A stretch of 64,000 nt of DNA from Kingdonia uniflora (GCA_014058105.1 JACGCM010002776.1:1178001-1242000), one strand, 5' to 3'. Positions 46,281-57,388 are shown, numbered from the stretch's first letter. Notes: generated from the sequence alone by a model not told the origin. Numbers and translations: made by a program.

Positions 46281-46739
46281 CTATTGGTTATTCTGATGCA
46301 GATTAATATATATGATAGGAAGAGCACTTCGGGAGGATGTTATTATATTGAGAATAATCTTATGGTATGGCAAAGTAAGAAGCAGAACTGTATTTCTCAA
46401 TCCATAGCAGAGGCAGAGTATATTGTTGCGGGTAGTTGTTGCACTCAACTCGTTTGGATAAAATAGAAGATGCATGATTATGGAATAGTCCAGGGGATGA
46501 TGGCAGTTTTTTATGATAATAGAAGTGCGATCAACATTTTCAAGAATCCTGAACAACATTCCAGAACCAAGCACATCGACATTCACTTCTATTTTATCCA
46601 TGATCTTGTTGAGCGTAAGATAGTCAGTGTTGAGTATGTTCCCATAAAAAGTCAGTTAACTAATTTTTTCACCAAGCCATTAGATGTTATGAGGTTTGAA
46701 CTTCTGAGACTATCCATCGGTGTCTGTTCCATTGATTAG
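46281..46739 (+). pseudogene. SIRE RNase H
   Basis: The frame changes at the first catalytic block (GYSDAD to 46305, continued in the next frame by DRKSTSGGCYYIENNLMVWQ). It then has SIAEAEYIVAGSCCTQLVWI with the glutamate, YDNRSAINIFKNPEQHSRTK with the second aspartate, and TKPLDVMRFELLRLSIGVCS. Ends at 46739. Confidence 0.85.
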
Positions 46740-48089
46740 GTATGTCTCTTACTTCCTCTTTACACTATTTTTGCTAGATTATCTCTGTGATATATGTTCT
46801 TTCAGATATGATTTCTAATTTAATGGTAGGACAGTTCAGTATGGTTTTTACTTAGATTTTTTTCTCATGACTGTCAACTATCGCATGCTTAGATGGATAG
46901 GCACTCATTGATAACATACTTGTGGATACATGTAGAGACTTCGTACCTAATGTTATGTGAGGATCTGACCTTCTTTATTAGCTTCAAGTACTATGACATT
47001 TACTCTTCTTTTGATCTCGTCATTTTTGATCTCTTTTCGTTTCCTTACTCAATTGTCAATAGTAACATCAAAGTCAAGTTATACTAGTAAAACTTTCCAA
47101 TTTTTACTCGAGGCAAAAAAGTGATGGTGTCTGACTGAATATGTGATAATAGGCATTTTTTTTCTCTATTTTTGGCCCTCCTAATTTCTAACCATATTTG
47201 TATCCACTTGCAGCCATTTGTGCCTTAAAATATGCCTTTTATTTCTTGTCCAAATCCTTTATCCTTTTACCTATTTGTTATGAGATTTCTCAGTGAGAAG
47301 AAAAAAAATGAGAAAAAAAATTATGTGTGATTTTTGGGGGAAAGATGAATAGAAGAATGCAATGATTCCCCAAATAATTTTTTTCTCAAATCAGAGTCAT
47401 AAAAAATAAAAAAGGTGGGCGAAGAGAAGAGGTAATTTATTTTATGTGTACTCAATAAGAAAGAGAATGACAGAAGAAAATTTGATTTCAAGTGAGAATG
47501 GGAGCTAGTGTAACTATAGTTTCAGAATGCCAGCAAAACACCTACTCCATCATATGCCTACCCGTGCCTACATTATAACCTGTTTAAAGACCTATTTGAT
47601 CTTAAGTTAGGCGCAGTCAGTATTAGTGAAGAGTGGAGATAGGGAGTCCATATTAGTTTTAACTTGACACCATATATGACAAATGAGGTTCTTTCCCATG
47701 AGATCTTCCAGCTCACAGTGCGCCACTTTTGATGAAATATGATTTTTCCATATTCATATTCATATTTCACACAGAGTGTTTGGTAGTCAATTCTCAGTGA
47801 TTTTGGGTGACCACCATGAGAGGCCTAAGTTAAAACAACTGTCCATTATAGTTCCTTATTTCTGGTTGCTCATGCTGTTGAATGCATGGTACTATTTTGC
47901 ATTGACTGCGCACACACACACACTAAGTAAATACATATTCTGGCTAGTTTTTATATTGACTGATTTTTTATCTATTGTTCATATACCATAGTCTCTCGTG
48001 TAGAGTAGACAGGGGCAGTATTAACTATTTTTTATGTTTTATTTTGTTTCCTTTAGTTTTTATTTGAAATATATATATATATATTATGT
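46740..48089 (+). other. SIRE 3' region between pol and the additional reading frame
   Basis: No coding signal. AT-rich spacer typical of the long post-pol region of SIRE elements. A short (CA)n lies at 47909-47922 and (AT)n at 48070-48084. Confidence 0.5.
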
Positions 48090-48180
48090 TCGAATACAAT
48101 TTTGGTGTACGAATACAAAATTGTTTTATTCGAATAAATCACCTCAATTATTTATCTATTCGAATACATTTCGTATGTTA
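48090..48180 (+). promoter_or_regulatory. Internal TTCGAA-motif cluster before the SIRE additional ORF
   Basis: Four TTCGAATA/TACGAATA copies in about 85 bp, the same motif as in the LTR arrays, followed by a CT-rich leader. It looks like a second promoter region inside the element. Confidence 0.5.
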
Positions 48181-48284
48181 TGTTTTTTTTCAAATCTGAA
48201 AACGTGTTTTATTTTTCTTTCACATACTCTCTATCTCTATTCAACTGCGTTCACCTCAGCGCTTCCTCTCTCGAACTCAAAACC

Positions 48285-50142
48285 ATGAAAATTTGTAATT
48301 TCTTGATCGAATCTTACCATTTTTGTTCTCCTCTTGCTTGCTTTACGATCAATTCCAAGTTTGGGGTTCGAATTTGTGCTCTAGTTCGCAGCAGTTGTGA
48401 ATCAAGGTTTGGGAATTCTTTGAAATCCCTCGAATCAAAGGTTGGTACTGTTGTTTCTTCTCACTCTCTCTTTGTACTATGCCTTTTTTTCATATATTAT
48501 TGTTTGTGTTTGTGATTGCCTTGGGAAGGATTGTTATTTCAAGTAGGATTGCATTGTGTATTTGGGTTTGCAGTGATTGGAGATGGTCTGCTAATTACTG
48601 CATAAGAATTGGTATTGGTTTGGTGTGTTGTTGTTGAATATTATGTTTGCATTGGTTGGGTTTGTTTGGTGTTGATTGATCGAAGTGGTGATGGATTGGT
48701 GATTGTGATTCATTGGGTTTCCTGTTTAACCGTGTAGGTTGAGTTTGGGGAAGTGGTGTTTGATTTCTTGCAGGTTGTATAGGTTGTTTGGAGTTGTTGG
48801 ATACTTACTTATTTGACTACGGATTCTATTATACGGATTGTTTGCTATGGCTAGTGATAAACGCCCTGAGGCTGCGTCCCCCGTTCCCCACCAAGCGGTG
48901 CATTTAAATAGGGTAGGACAAAGTGAGGCACCAGGACAGGTCCTAGCAATTCTGTCCCTTTGGGTTCTCGCCGAGGAAGAACGAGTGGTGTTGGGAGGTC
49001 TTCTGTAGTGTCACGAGACAATGATGGGGGGAATCACGGCGTGCATCCTAATCCCCCCACCTGGTCTACTCTGAGGACAGGTTTAAATTTAGGAATTATC
49101 AGTGGGAAGAATCACTAGATGAGGAGGAGTTACGTCGGCACTACCCCGTGTTCTCGCAGATCTTTAATACATTCTTCTCTCGTGGTTGGCCTGGTATTAT
49201 GCGGCCCCAGATGCCTTGTTATCCTAGATTAGTTTGACTGCTCTATGCTTCTCTCCGCAATGTCGGTGGAATGGATAACGACAAGAGATTTCAGGTATCG
49301 ATTGATGGTTTGGAGTTTCATGTTCGTCGGGAGGGCATCCGACAAGCTTTTGGCTTAGTTGAGTCTTATGTTTTGATTGTGACACCTATGGACTGGCCTC
49401 CAGTTCCTGATCAGTTTCCTCCCAAGAGGGAGATGGAGGAGCGACTTCTTCACGCTGGGAAGAAGAAAAGACCTTATATCAGGTGCAAGAATCTGACCAA
49501 GGTACTGTGTTTATTTCATATGATTGCTCATCAGAACATTCTTCCTCAACTAGGGAATAAGAATGTGTTTGTGGCCAATATGCTTTATCTGGTATATCTC
49601 TACAATAAGGGGTATCATCTTGACTTGGTGAGTGTTATTATGCACGAGATGATTCTTATGGCCAATCATGATCTTCATACCTGAGCTTTGTCGTATAGTA
49701 GATTTGTTTCTCAGCTTCTGACTGTGATAGGTTATGGTATTCATGAGGATGGGGAGGCTGACAAGAGGGACGACATTATTACACCTCAGTATTGGGAAAA
49801 GAGTAGAAAGCACATGGCAGCTGAGTCGGAGTCTGAGTCAGAGGAAGGTTCAGAGGACTCTGAGACTGCCGCTGCACCTGCTGCTTCTAGGCCTGCTGCT
49901 ACTACTGTACCAGCTGCTTCTACAACTACTTCTACTGATCAATACCTCATGATTTCGCTTCTCCCTACATATATATAGAGTCTCAGTTTGGTCAGCTGAA
50001 CTCTTAGATGCACTCTCAGTTTCAGCTTTTCTGGGATAATATAGGTCAGCTCCAAACCTCTGTGGATGATCTGAGCAGTACAGTTCGAGGGTCGTCAAGT
50101 GGTCCTCCCGTTCCAGATCCAGATGAGCAGTCTGAGGTCTGA
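48285..50142 (+). pseudogene. SIRE additional (env-like position) reading frame
   Basis: A leader exon with ATG at 48285 (MKICNFLIESYHFCSPLACF) runs to a GT at about 48440. After a likely intron ending TTGCAG near 48774, the main frame starts at 48847 with MASDKRPEAASPVPHQAVHL. After shifts it shows RNVGGMDNDKRFQVSIDGLE, FHVRREGIRQAFGLVES, LCLFHMIAHQNILPQLGNKN and VFVANMLYLVYLYNKGYHLD. The C-terminus is acidic, Ser/Ala/Thr-rich (AESESESEEGSEDS), ending DDLSSTVRGSSSGPPVPDPD. The pattern matches the plant 'transposon protein' type seen in SIRE and other elements. No clear fusion peptide or transmembrane anchor, so I do not call it an envelope. Stops and frameshifts present. Confidence 0.6.
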
Positions 50143-50438
50143 TATGACCTTGAGTCATCTTATTTACTTTAGAGTAATTTTCTTTTGTGATTGTCTCTAA
50201 TCTCTTACTATTTTCGATTATGCTATCTTTGCTGCATGTATATTCTATTTTGGAAGTAATTTTTGGATATGTTATGTATTAACATTTTCTTTTTGCTTGA
50301 ATGCTCTAACAGTTTCTGATATCTGATTATTTTATTCCATGATCTTACTTCTTCCATAACTGTTATACATTTTGGTATTATTAATATGGTTTCTCTTTCA
50401 TCTCTGTTTTGTTTGCTTACCCTTTGATCTTCTGTGCC

Positions 50439-50451
50439 AAAAAGGGGGAGA
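50439..50451 (+). other. Internal polypurine tract of the SIRE-type element
   Basis: AAAAAGGGGGAGA, about 220 bp upstream of the one at the LTR. Confidence 0.6.
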
Positions 50452-50659
50452 GATGCTCCTGACAGGTAAATCAGGTAAGTAACTTTTGTCTTTTGAATTC
50501 CTTATTTTGAATATGAACGGTTACGTGATGTATCTTGTTTAGTGTGCAAGGATTTCAGAGGATATGCTTTTAAGAATGGATGTTCAGTGAGTGAGTCAGT
50601 CCATCGAGTTGTAATTTTTTTTTATTACCTGTAGTTCTAGTTTTTACACAAAATGAACC

Positions 50660-50671
50660 AAAGGGGGAGAT
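50660..50671 (+). other. Polypurine tract at the SIRE 3' LTR
   Basis: AAAGGGGGAGAT directly before the 3' LTR. Confidence 0.8.
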
Positions 50672-51539
50672 TAAAACATCCATTTGGAGTTTGTTTCATT
50701 TAGTGTCTAGAATAGGTGTTAGCACTACCTCGTGGTTATCCGTCGTCAGCGAGTGCACATGGAGCGACTACAGCTGGACTGACACTGAATAGGTAAGTGG
50801 GTTTCTATCTCCTTGCTCTAAATGTCGAGCCCGCAGTATTTTACAGAATATGAAAAGAAAGCGATGTCTTATTTGAGAAAAATAAGTTTATATTCGAGCA
50901 AGCTTTTGTTCTGTTCGAATAAGACCTTGTTCGAATAAAATTTAGTATCTATTCGAATATTTTCTCTCATAACAATATTTATTCGAATAGACTATTTCTT
51001 TGTTCGAATACTTTTTCTGAGAACTTAGTTGTCGAACAAAACAAGTTTTATTTGAATACTTTTTCTGAGAACTTAGTTGTTCGAATAGGTTTTTGCTCTG
51101 TTTGAATAAAACTTGTTTTGTTCGAATATACTTTTTCTCTATTCGGATAAATTGCCTCAGGCCTTTATTTGTTCGAATACATTTTTGGTGTATTCGAATA
51201 ATAATTGTTCTATTTGAATAGATTTTGTTTCTATTCGAACAGAGGTCGGGTTTTCTGTTTTTCTATATAAGACAACTTTTCTTTTTTCATAACTTAATTT
51301 TTTTAAAACCTATTTTTTGGGCTTGTATTTTTTAGAGAGTAGAGATTTCTTTAAGAGATTCAAGAGAGAACTAACAACTCAAACTTGAATCAATCATTGA
51401 TCAAGAAACCCAAACCATGATTTGAAAATCTTGTGGGATTCAAGATTGAAAGCTTCGACGAGAGATTGGAGCGAGGAGTTGCGAGAACGTGAAATCGATT
51501 ACAAGAAGCTTGATTTGATTGTCAGAAGGAGGTGAACAT
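50672..51539 (+). repeat. 3' LTR of the SIRE-type element, 3'-truncated
   Basis: About 868 bp. Alignable to the 5' LTR up to the GAAGCTTGATT region and shortly beyond, then the last 240 bp are missing. It starts TA instead of TG. The TTCGAA array carries one additional unit around 51040-51075 compared with the 5' LTR. Confidence 0.88.
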
Positions 51540-51732
51540 CTTTAACACTATTGTTAGGTGACTCGGCCTTTAATATTTTCTCAGTTTTTTCGTAGTTGCC
51601 TTGTTGGTTTTTACCAGGGCTGCCGGCATATGCACTAGTGACATGTACTAGTAAATATCAAACAACCCTCGCACTCGACTGTAAATGTTTCATAATAAAT
51701 CCGACTAAACTTTCTGCAAAAAAAAGAAAAAG
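51540..51732 (+). mobile_element. Probable 3' end of the first LINE
   Basis: Ends in AATAAATCCGACTAAACTTTCTGC plus an A-rich tail (51717-51732), the form of a LINE 3' UTR. Its position behind the SIRE 3' LTR suggests it closes the LINE cut at 40519, with the rest of RNase H deleted. Confidence 0.5.
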
Positions 51733-51909
51733 AATCGTGCCCATTTGCTAGAGGATAATAGTATTAGTTGGGCTTACCTATCATAGGTAAACCTATTGAT
51801 TAGTAATTGCCGAATCACCCAAAGATTAACGATTAGGAGGTATTCACAATGTACAACGCGGTGCATAGGAGTCTATTTATTACGTCGGAAAAATTTGTGT
51901 ATCACAAAG
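51733..51909. other. Short unassigned segment between LINE ends
   Basis: Contains a palindrome-like CCTATCATAGGTAAACC near 51777. Nothing else seen. Confidence 0.35.
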
Positions 51910-54198
51910 ATTTCAGGTGCTTTAGCAATTGCTGACCATTGAAATATCTAGGACTTCCCTTAATATCAACTAGACTCAAAGCTCTGGATTGTTTACCTCT
52001 TATTGTGATAATCAGACTCAGAATAAGCTCTTGGAAGAATAAGTGGTTGTCTTATGCTGGGAGGCTTGTGCAGTTGAAAGCAGTGCTATTAGTCAGATAT
52101 TGTTACTAGTCCACTTGTTATACCTTGCCTCAGTCTATTCTGAATTTGCTTAGCTCCATATGTAGGAACTTTTTATGGGCTGGAACAGATCTTAATAAGA
52201 AGTCTACAAAGGTTAGCTGGACTAGATGTTGTTTCCCTTTTGATGAAAGAGGGTTGGATATTAGAGACATAACCACTAATGATAGAGTTTCTACCATGAG
52301 GCATATTTGGAATATAATTACTGATAAAGATATTATTTGGGCTAAGTGGGTTAAGGCTAATTTAATTAAGAAAAAACACTTTTGGTCTCACAAAATACCT
52401 GCAGATTGCTCTTGGATCTGGAGGAATGTACTTAAATGCAGGAGTGAAGCATTTAAAGATACTATTTGGAATATAATTACTGATAAAGATACTATTTGGG
52501 TTAAGGCTAATTTAATTAAGAAAAAGCACTTTTGGTCTCACAAAATACCTGCAGATTGCTCTTGGATATGGAGGAATGTACTTAAATGTAGGAGAGAAGC
52601 ACTTGACATTGCTTTCAAGCTCATAGGTGATGGTAAGGATACTCATTTTTGGTTAGACCCTTGGCACCCCAATGGGTGATTGCTGATTAGTTTCAACCTC
52701 AGTTCAGGTATGACTACTCTTGGGCTAAATGATAAAGTGAGTAATATTATTTCTAACTTTCATTGGAACATCCCTAATAACTCTATTAACCATCTATTAA
52801 GGATTTGGGAAGATATCCAGTCTGTTGGGATGGGGAATAATGATAAGGAGAGAGATGCATATGTTTGCTCTGTAGCTACTAGTGGAGAGTTTTATATGAA
52901 GGACACTTATGATTTTATTAGGCAAAGACAAATGAAACCTAGATGGGTTAACATTGTTTGGTTTACAGGTCAAATCCCAAAGCACAGCTTTGTTGCTTGG
53001 TTGGCTATCAACAAGGCTCTTAGAACTCGAAGCAGACTGATGAAGTGGGGAGTTATTACCAGTAATTCCAAGTGTCTTTTATGTTGGAATCATAGTGAAG
53101 ATGAGGATCATTTATTTTTTAGTTGTCCTTACAACAATTATAAATGGAGAACCATATTAAAGAAGATCAACTACATCAGACAAGGATCAAATTGGGCAAG
53201 TGAGATCACTTGGTGTTGCAACCATTTTACAGAAAACAGTGTTAAGAGCAGAATTAAAAGCTTACCTTTTGCGCATTTATTTACCAGATTTGGAAAGAGA
53301 GAAACAATAAGATTTGTTAGAACAAAGAAAAGGATGCAGACATTGTGATTAACATATGGCTGTCTAGCTACAAAATGGACTTGGAAGACAACAGTGATAA
53401 TAGAAATATGGCTGCAGGATGGAGGTTATCTATTAAGCATGCCATTCAATGCAAGTGGGACTATCCACCTGAAGGAGTTTATGCTATCAATACTGATGGA
53501 GCTGTCACTGACATAGCTAGGGAGCTTTGGTATTATGATTAGGGATTGGCAAGGGGATGCCATTATAGCTTGTGATGGTACTTACAGATCCTTATCAATC
53601 AATATGATGGAGCTTATTGCTGTAAGAGAAGGGTTGATGCTAGCTGTGGAGATGAGGTGTAGAAGAGTGCACTTCTATGTTGATTATGAAATTGCGCTCC
53701 TTCTTGTTAGTACTAATACAAAACCCCCTTGGGAAGCTAAGAGATTGGTGATGTAGATTAAGGAGATTAAGATGAAGTTTGAGATTTGTTTGGTTATGCA
53801 CAAGCACAGGGAAACAAATAGAAGTTTTGACCTTTTAGCCAAGATCAGACCTGCTCAAGGATACGTTACCCTTACAGAGTTCAGTTTAGAGCTCAAGAGA
53901 ATTATTGATGATGACAAGAGAGGCTGCATTTATTACAGAACTTGAGAGTGCCCTGGTGCTGCAGGCAAATCTGTGGGTGATTAATTCTAATGATTATAGC
54001 AGTACTGTTTGGGTTAGGCGCGTTTTAGTAGTGATTCTTTTTGAAGGCTGTGATTTCAAATAGGAACTGCTCCATGTAGTTCTTGTTCTCCACCTTGGAG
54101 TTTTCCTTGGTGTCCAGGCTCTCTTTCCCTTTGTTTTGATGGAGTTGTCCCCAACTTATAATAAGGGTAGTCCTCTAGTTTGTTCCGCAAAAAAAAAC
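51910..54198 (+). pseudogene. L1-type LINE, 3' part (RT end, zinc-binding domain, RNase H)
   Basis: Begins inside the RT with PLKYLGLPLISTRLKALDCL and continues LSYAGRLVQLKAVL. Frame 52125-52679 has NFLWAGTDLNKKSTKVSWTR and contains an in-frame internal repeat. Frame 52680-53348 is the RT zinc-binding domain: KPRWVNIVWFTGQIPKHSFV, CLLCWNHSEDEDHLFFSCPY. Frames to 53930 give RNase H: EGVYAINTDGAVTDIARELW, MMELIAVREGLMLAVEM, HFYVDYEIALLLVS. The 3' UTR ends with GTTCCGC and a 9-A tail at about 54190. 5'-truncated, which is common for LINEs; three frame breaks. Confidence 0.88.
52304..52612. repeat. In-frame tandem duplication within the second LINE (159 + 150 bp)
   Basis: Unit 1 is 52304-52462, unit 2 52463 to about 52612. 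Each encodes IWNIITDKD ... KKHFWSHKIPADCSWIWRNV. Unit 2 lacks 9 bases (AKW region), so the reading frame is kept. Confidence 0.95.
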
Positions 54199-54676
54199 TA
54201 AAAAACAAGACCAATGAAATATGAGTTTTTCTCTCATACATGAATGTAATGGTTTGCAAATGCCATTCTCTAAAACAGTCGTAATCCATAATGATTTCGT
54301 AGTCTCAATACTAGGTTTGTTATTACCATTATTTCTCTTCTATTTATTTATTTATTATTTTATTTTTTTGTTGCGAAGATGGGTGATCCAAGGAGTCATA
54401 AATCGTCACCATTGCCATGAACTAATTTTCGGAACCCGCTTTTCTAGCAAGGCATGATTTACAACTAATAAAATCTAAAAGAAAACAACATTTGTCTCGG
54501 CAGTCACATTCTTTAATACCGTTTCCAATTTACATAAGAAAAGATACTATTTCCGATTCAACTGGTGAGCTTAACGTACTCACTCCTTTATTCAGAACAA
54601 ATTGTCGCAGAAAAGGACAATTAAAAACAAGTCGTATTGACGAACCTTAATGCAACAAACCCAATTTTGTTTGGCT
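54199..54676. other. DNA 3' of inhibitor gene 2
   Basis: No coding. From about 54375 it resembles the flank of inhibitor gene 1. Confidence 0.5.
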
Positions 54677-55225
54677 TTAAGGACTAAGAATATACAAACA
54701 GGTTATCGAAATAATATCTATAAGACCCTCCTGGACATCATTCTTCAAATCCATTTCAGCCAGAATTATTCGACCTTTCTCTATGTTTAATGCGTTCTTA
54801 CACGGAGCTAGAGCGTTTCTAGCCGTTCTTGTAGAATTAAAAATCCCAAAATAATCTCGACTATCGTACTTTGGTACAACCTCCTTGAATAACCGATCAA
54901 AATCCTTGTAACTATCCAGGCAAGTACCAACTTTGGGTTTTAAATCGGGAGGCCCCCCTATTAAAGCGGTAGGCAAGTAATTTTGGACTTCAGCAGAATT
55001 CTGGGCCGCACTGCTTAAAGAGTTAGCGAGGAGTGTCTTCAAATCTGCATCTTTAGTACGTGGGTCTTCGTTTAGAATTACTAAACATGTGTTTGGGATA
55101 GCGGATATGGCACATATATCGTTGACCATTTTCTGGTCGATTGCAAGGGATTTATGGAACAAGGAGAGAATGCAGAGTGTGAAGCATATTACTTTGGATG
55201 AAACATTGGGAAGATAAGACCCCAT
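54677..55225 (-). CDS. Plant invertase/pectin methylesterase inhibitor family protein 2
   Basis: Intronless, 182 residues, start at 55225. The signal peptide (KVICFTLCILSLFHKSLA) leads to the mature protein. The cysteine order is as in gene 1: two in DICAISAIPNTCLVIL, one in VGTCLDSYKDFDRLF, one in ALAPCKNAL and one in SITCLYIL. It shares the DPRTKDADLKTLL block (DPRTQDTNLQELV in gene 1). The centre is more diverged (SSAAQNSAEVQNYLPTALIG). Expected in the cell wall as inhibitor of pectin methylesterase or invertase. Open throughout, so probably functional. The first 200 bp upstream resemble gene 1, so the pair arose by tandem duplication including the promoter. A Harbinger-type MITE lies 230 bp upstream. 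Confidence 0.88.
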   Translation of the reverse strand: MGSYLPNVSSKVICFTLCILSLFHKSLAIDQKMVNDICAISAIPNTCLVILNEDPRTKDADLKTLLANSLSSAAQNSAEVQNYLPTALIGGPPDLKPKVGTCLDSYKDFDRLFKEVVPKYDSRDYFGIFNSTRTARNALAPCKNALNIEKGRIILAEMDLKNDVQEGLIDIISITCLYILSP

Positions 55226-55455
55226 TTTTTCTTACAAATTTGAAGTTTTTCTTCTCAACCAAGAAATAATTTTGGTGATAAATGGTTGAAAGTTTTGGAC
55301 TTCTATTATAGATATCTGAAGGTTTAAATTCTAGAGTTTCTAAAAAAAGATATTTGGATACTATATTTGTGTGTGTGCCTATTTAGCTCCAATAATAAAA
55401 GTTGGGACCTGAAAACTTCTTAATATATAGGGATTATGATTTACATAAGGTATAA

Positions 55456-55723
55456 TCATCTCCAACAGAGTGGTATGCTGTTAAAGTTTTCTCATACTCT
55501 TGCAAAAAACCCATCCAACAGTGGTATGGTGTTCAGCATACTCACACCATACCCCTCCAAAGTATGCAAAACCTGAACTTGGCGAGGAGTATGCGCATAC
55601 CGCCTAGGCGCTGAACCGTTAAGCGCCCAAGAAAAAAATAAAGTAATTTGTTGTTGGACTAAAACAGTATGCGATTCCGGTATGGTAAACCGGAACAACA
55701 TACTCTTCTGTTGGAGATGCTCT
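55456..55723. mobile_element. Harbinger-type MITE, 268 bp
   Basis: Inverted ends CATCTCCAACAGAGTGGTATG and (complement of right end) GCATCTCCAACAGAAGAGTATG, flanked by TAA at 55453-55455 and 55724-55726. Three-base TWA duplications suit PIF/Harbinger. No coding. Confidence 0.75.
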
Positions 55724-55726
55724 TAA

Positions 55727-56435
55727 TACGTCAAGTTCGAGAAATAAATTCCTATGTATACTTCTTTTTCTAGAATATATACTTCTATATTAACGTTAAT
55801 GAAATTAGCAGCTTGAGAGTTTTCCTCACAAATCTCTCAAACCAAAGTCCTCACAAATTTCTAAACAATGAATTGAGAGTGACACGTACCGAAGTACAAA
55901 TCGTATGAGTTGGCAACAAGTATATATGAATTGGCAAAAATAGGAGGTATGCCGATAGTGGAGCAATGAGTGAAATACAAAGTTCCTCAAAATTAGGTAT
56001 TTTCAGATGTAGAGCATTATTTTTTGTTAGAGTTTTGTATTTGATCTCGTTTACTCTGTATTTGGTTACAAAACCCGTGTAAATTCACATCTTATGTTGT
56101 TTCCATGTTGGCTTCATCGTTGATAGACACATAATATTTACGTGTACGACTCCTAGATTTATATTTAATTAGTCATTTATAAATTAAATGTAGTAATTAT
56201 AGCTGTTTTGTTTACATTTACAAAAATCAGCCGCATGCTATACAAGTCATACATTTTTATGGTTTTTGGTCAACAAAGAACAAAGTGATGTATTCCAACT
56301 GCTGATCCTCATTTGAAGTTGTCTACCCATTGAAGACCATTGAAGAGAGTTTAATATATAGATTATTTTCATGAGTTGTAATATTTATGCATGGTCTAAG
56401 ACATTGTTTAGGGGATTTTACAATAATGTTGATGT
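55727..56435. other. Unassigned AT-rich DNA upstream of the hAT element
   Basis: Its right part should belong to the Athila-type LTR that the hAT element interrupts, but I cannot place the LTR start. Confidence 0.35.
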
Positions 56436-56443
56436 TTTGTAAC

Positions 56444-57380
56444 CAGGGGTGGAACCAAGATTCTAAGTTGGGGGGATAACATATTACGGGGGATATTTAC
56501 TAATATTATCGATTAATTACGTAATTTCTTTACGTATTCTAAACAAGTTATTGACATATCTCAAAATTATTGACGTAATTTTTTTAAGTAATTAATTACG
56601 TAATTCAATCAGTTACATATAAACATCAATTGATATCAGTAAAAGTCAAGAGATAACCCCGAGTCCAATCACTAAGATATAAACCTCCAACTCAAATCAG
56701 TAATAATTAAACCCAAACCCCAATTCAAATCAGTAAAACCCCCAATTTCTTCCTTATAATGAGTAATTTCATCACCCCCTTATTGGGAGTCCCCAGATAA
56801 ATCTTGTAAATTATGATATTCAAATGAGTAAATCAGTAAATCAATAAATTATGATATTCAATTTAAATCAGTAGTATGAAGGAATCCAATTATTCAAGAG
56901 CACTAAAACCCGTAATTACCATAGAAAAAAAACTTAATTAAGAACCCTAGAAATAAAAAACAAGTAAAACCCAAACATAATCATACAAAATTGGAGAGAT
57001 AGAAAGGTATACCTAGTTTGGTGAAATCAGTTTTGTCAATTATAAAGAACTTGGATTTCCAGGCGCGATACATGGCTTGTGTTTGTTTGTAGAGGAACTT
57101 GAAATCAAATTTGTCAATTCATCAAATTCATTAAATTAGAGGTTTGTTTGTAGAGGAAGAGAAGTGGGCTTGTGTTGTGCGAGAGAGGAGAAAGGTAGAG
57201 AAGATTGACTTGTGTGTCGTATGAGAGAGGAAGAGAGTTAGATAGGTGTGGGAGAGGAAGAGAGTTAGAGAGGTGTGAGAGAAGAAAGACATCAATTCAA
57301 ATTAAACTACTTATTTTTTTACAAAATTTTACCCCAGGCTATATATAGCCCGGGTCAGTCCACTACTAGTTCTGCCCCTG
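56444..57380. mobile_element. Non-autonomous hAT-type element, 937 bp
   Basis: Ends CAGGGGTGGAACCAAG and (complement of right end) CAGGGGCAGAACTAGT, flanked by the 8-bp duplication TTTGTAAC at 56436-56443 and 57381-57388. Eight-base duplications and C-A-G-G-G ends are hAT features. No transposase. GA-rich region at 57175-57290. Confidence 0.9.
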
Positions 57381-57388
57381 TTTGTAAC

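Larger units (their letters stand above)
40520..51539 (+). mobile_element. SIRE-type Ty1/copia retrotransposon, 11 kb, decayed
   Basis: 5' LTR 40520-41630, primer-binding site from 41633, gag, pol, a long 3' region with an additional reading frame, two polypurine tracts and a 3' LTR from 50672 that is cut at about 51539. LTRs over 1 kb, coiled-coil-bearing gag and an extra ORF after pol are features of the SIRE/Maximus lineage. The element interrupts the LINE RNase H. No target duplication can be shown because the 3' LTR end is deleted. Confidence 0.9.

Noticed and set aside
48285..50142. A true envelope gene
   Set aside because: No signal peptide, fusion peptide or transmembrane anchor could be seen in the main frame; only the position is env-like.
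54056..54457. Two reading frames of about 77 codons
   Set aside because: They cover the LINE 3' end and flank; composition is low-complexity and neither has family features.
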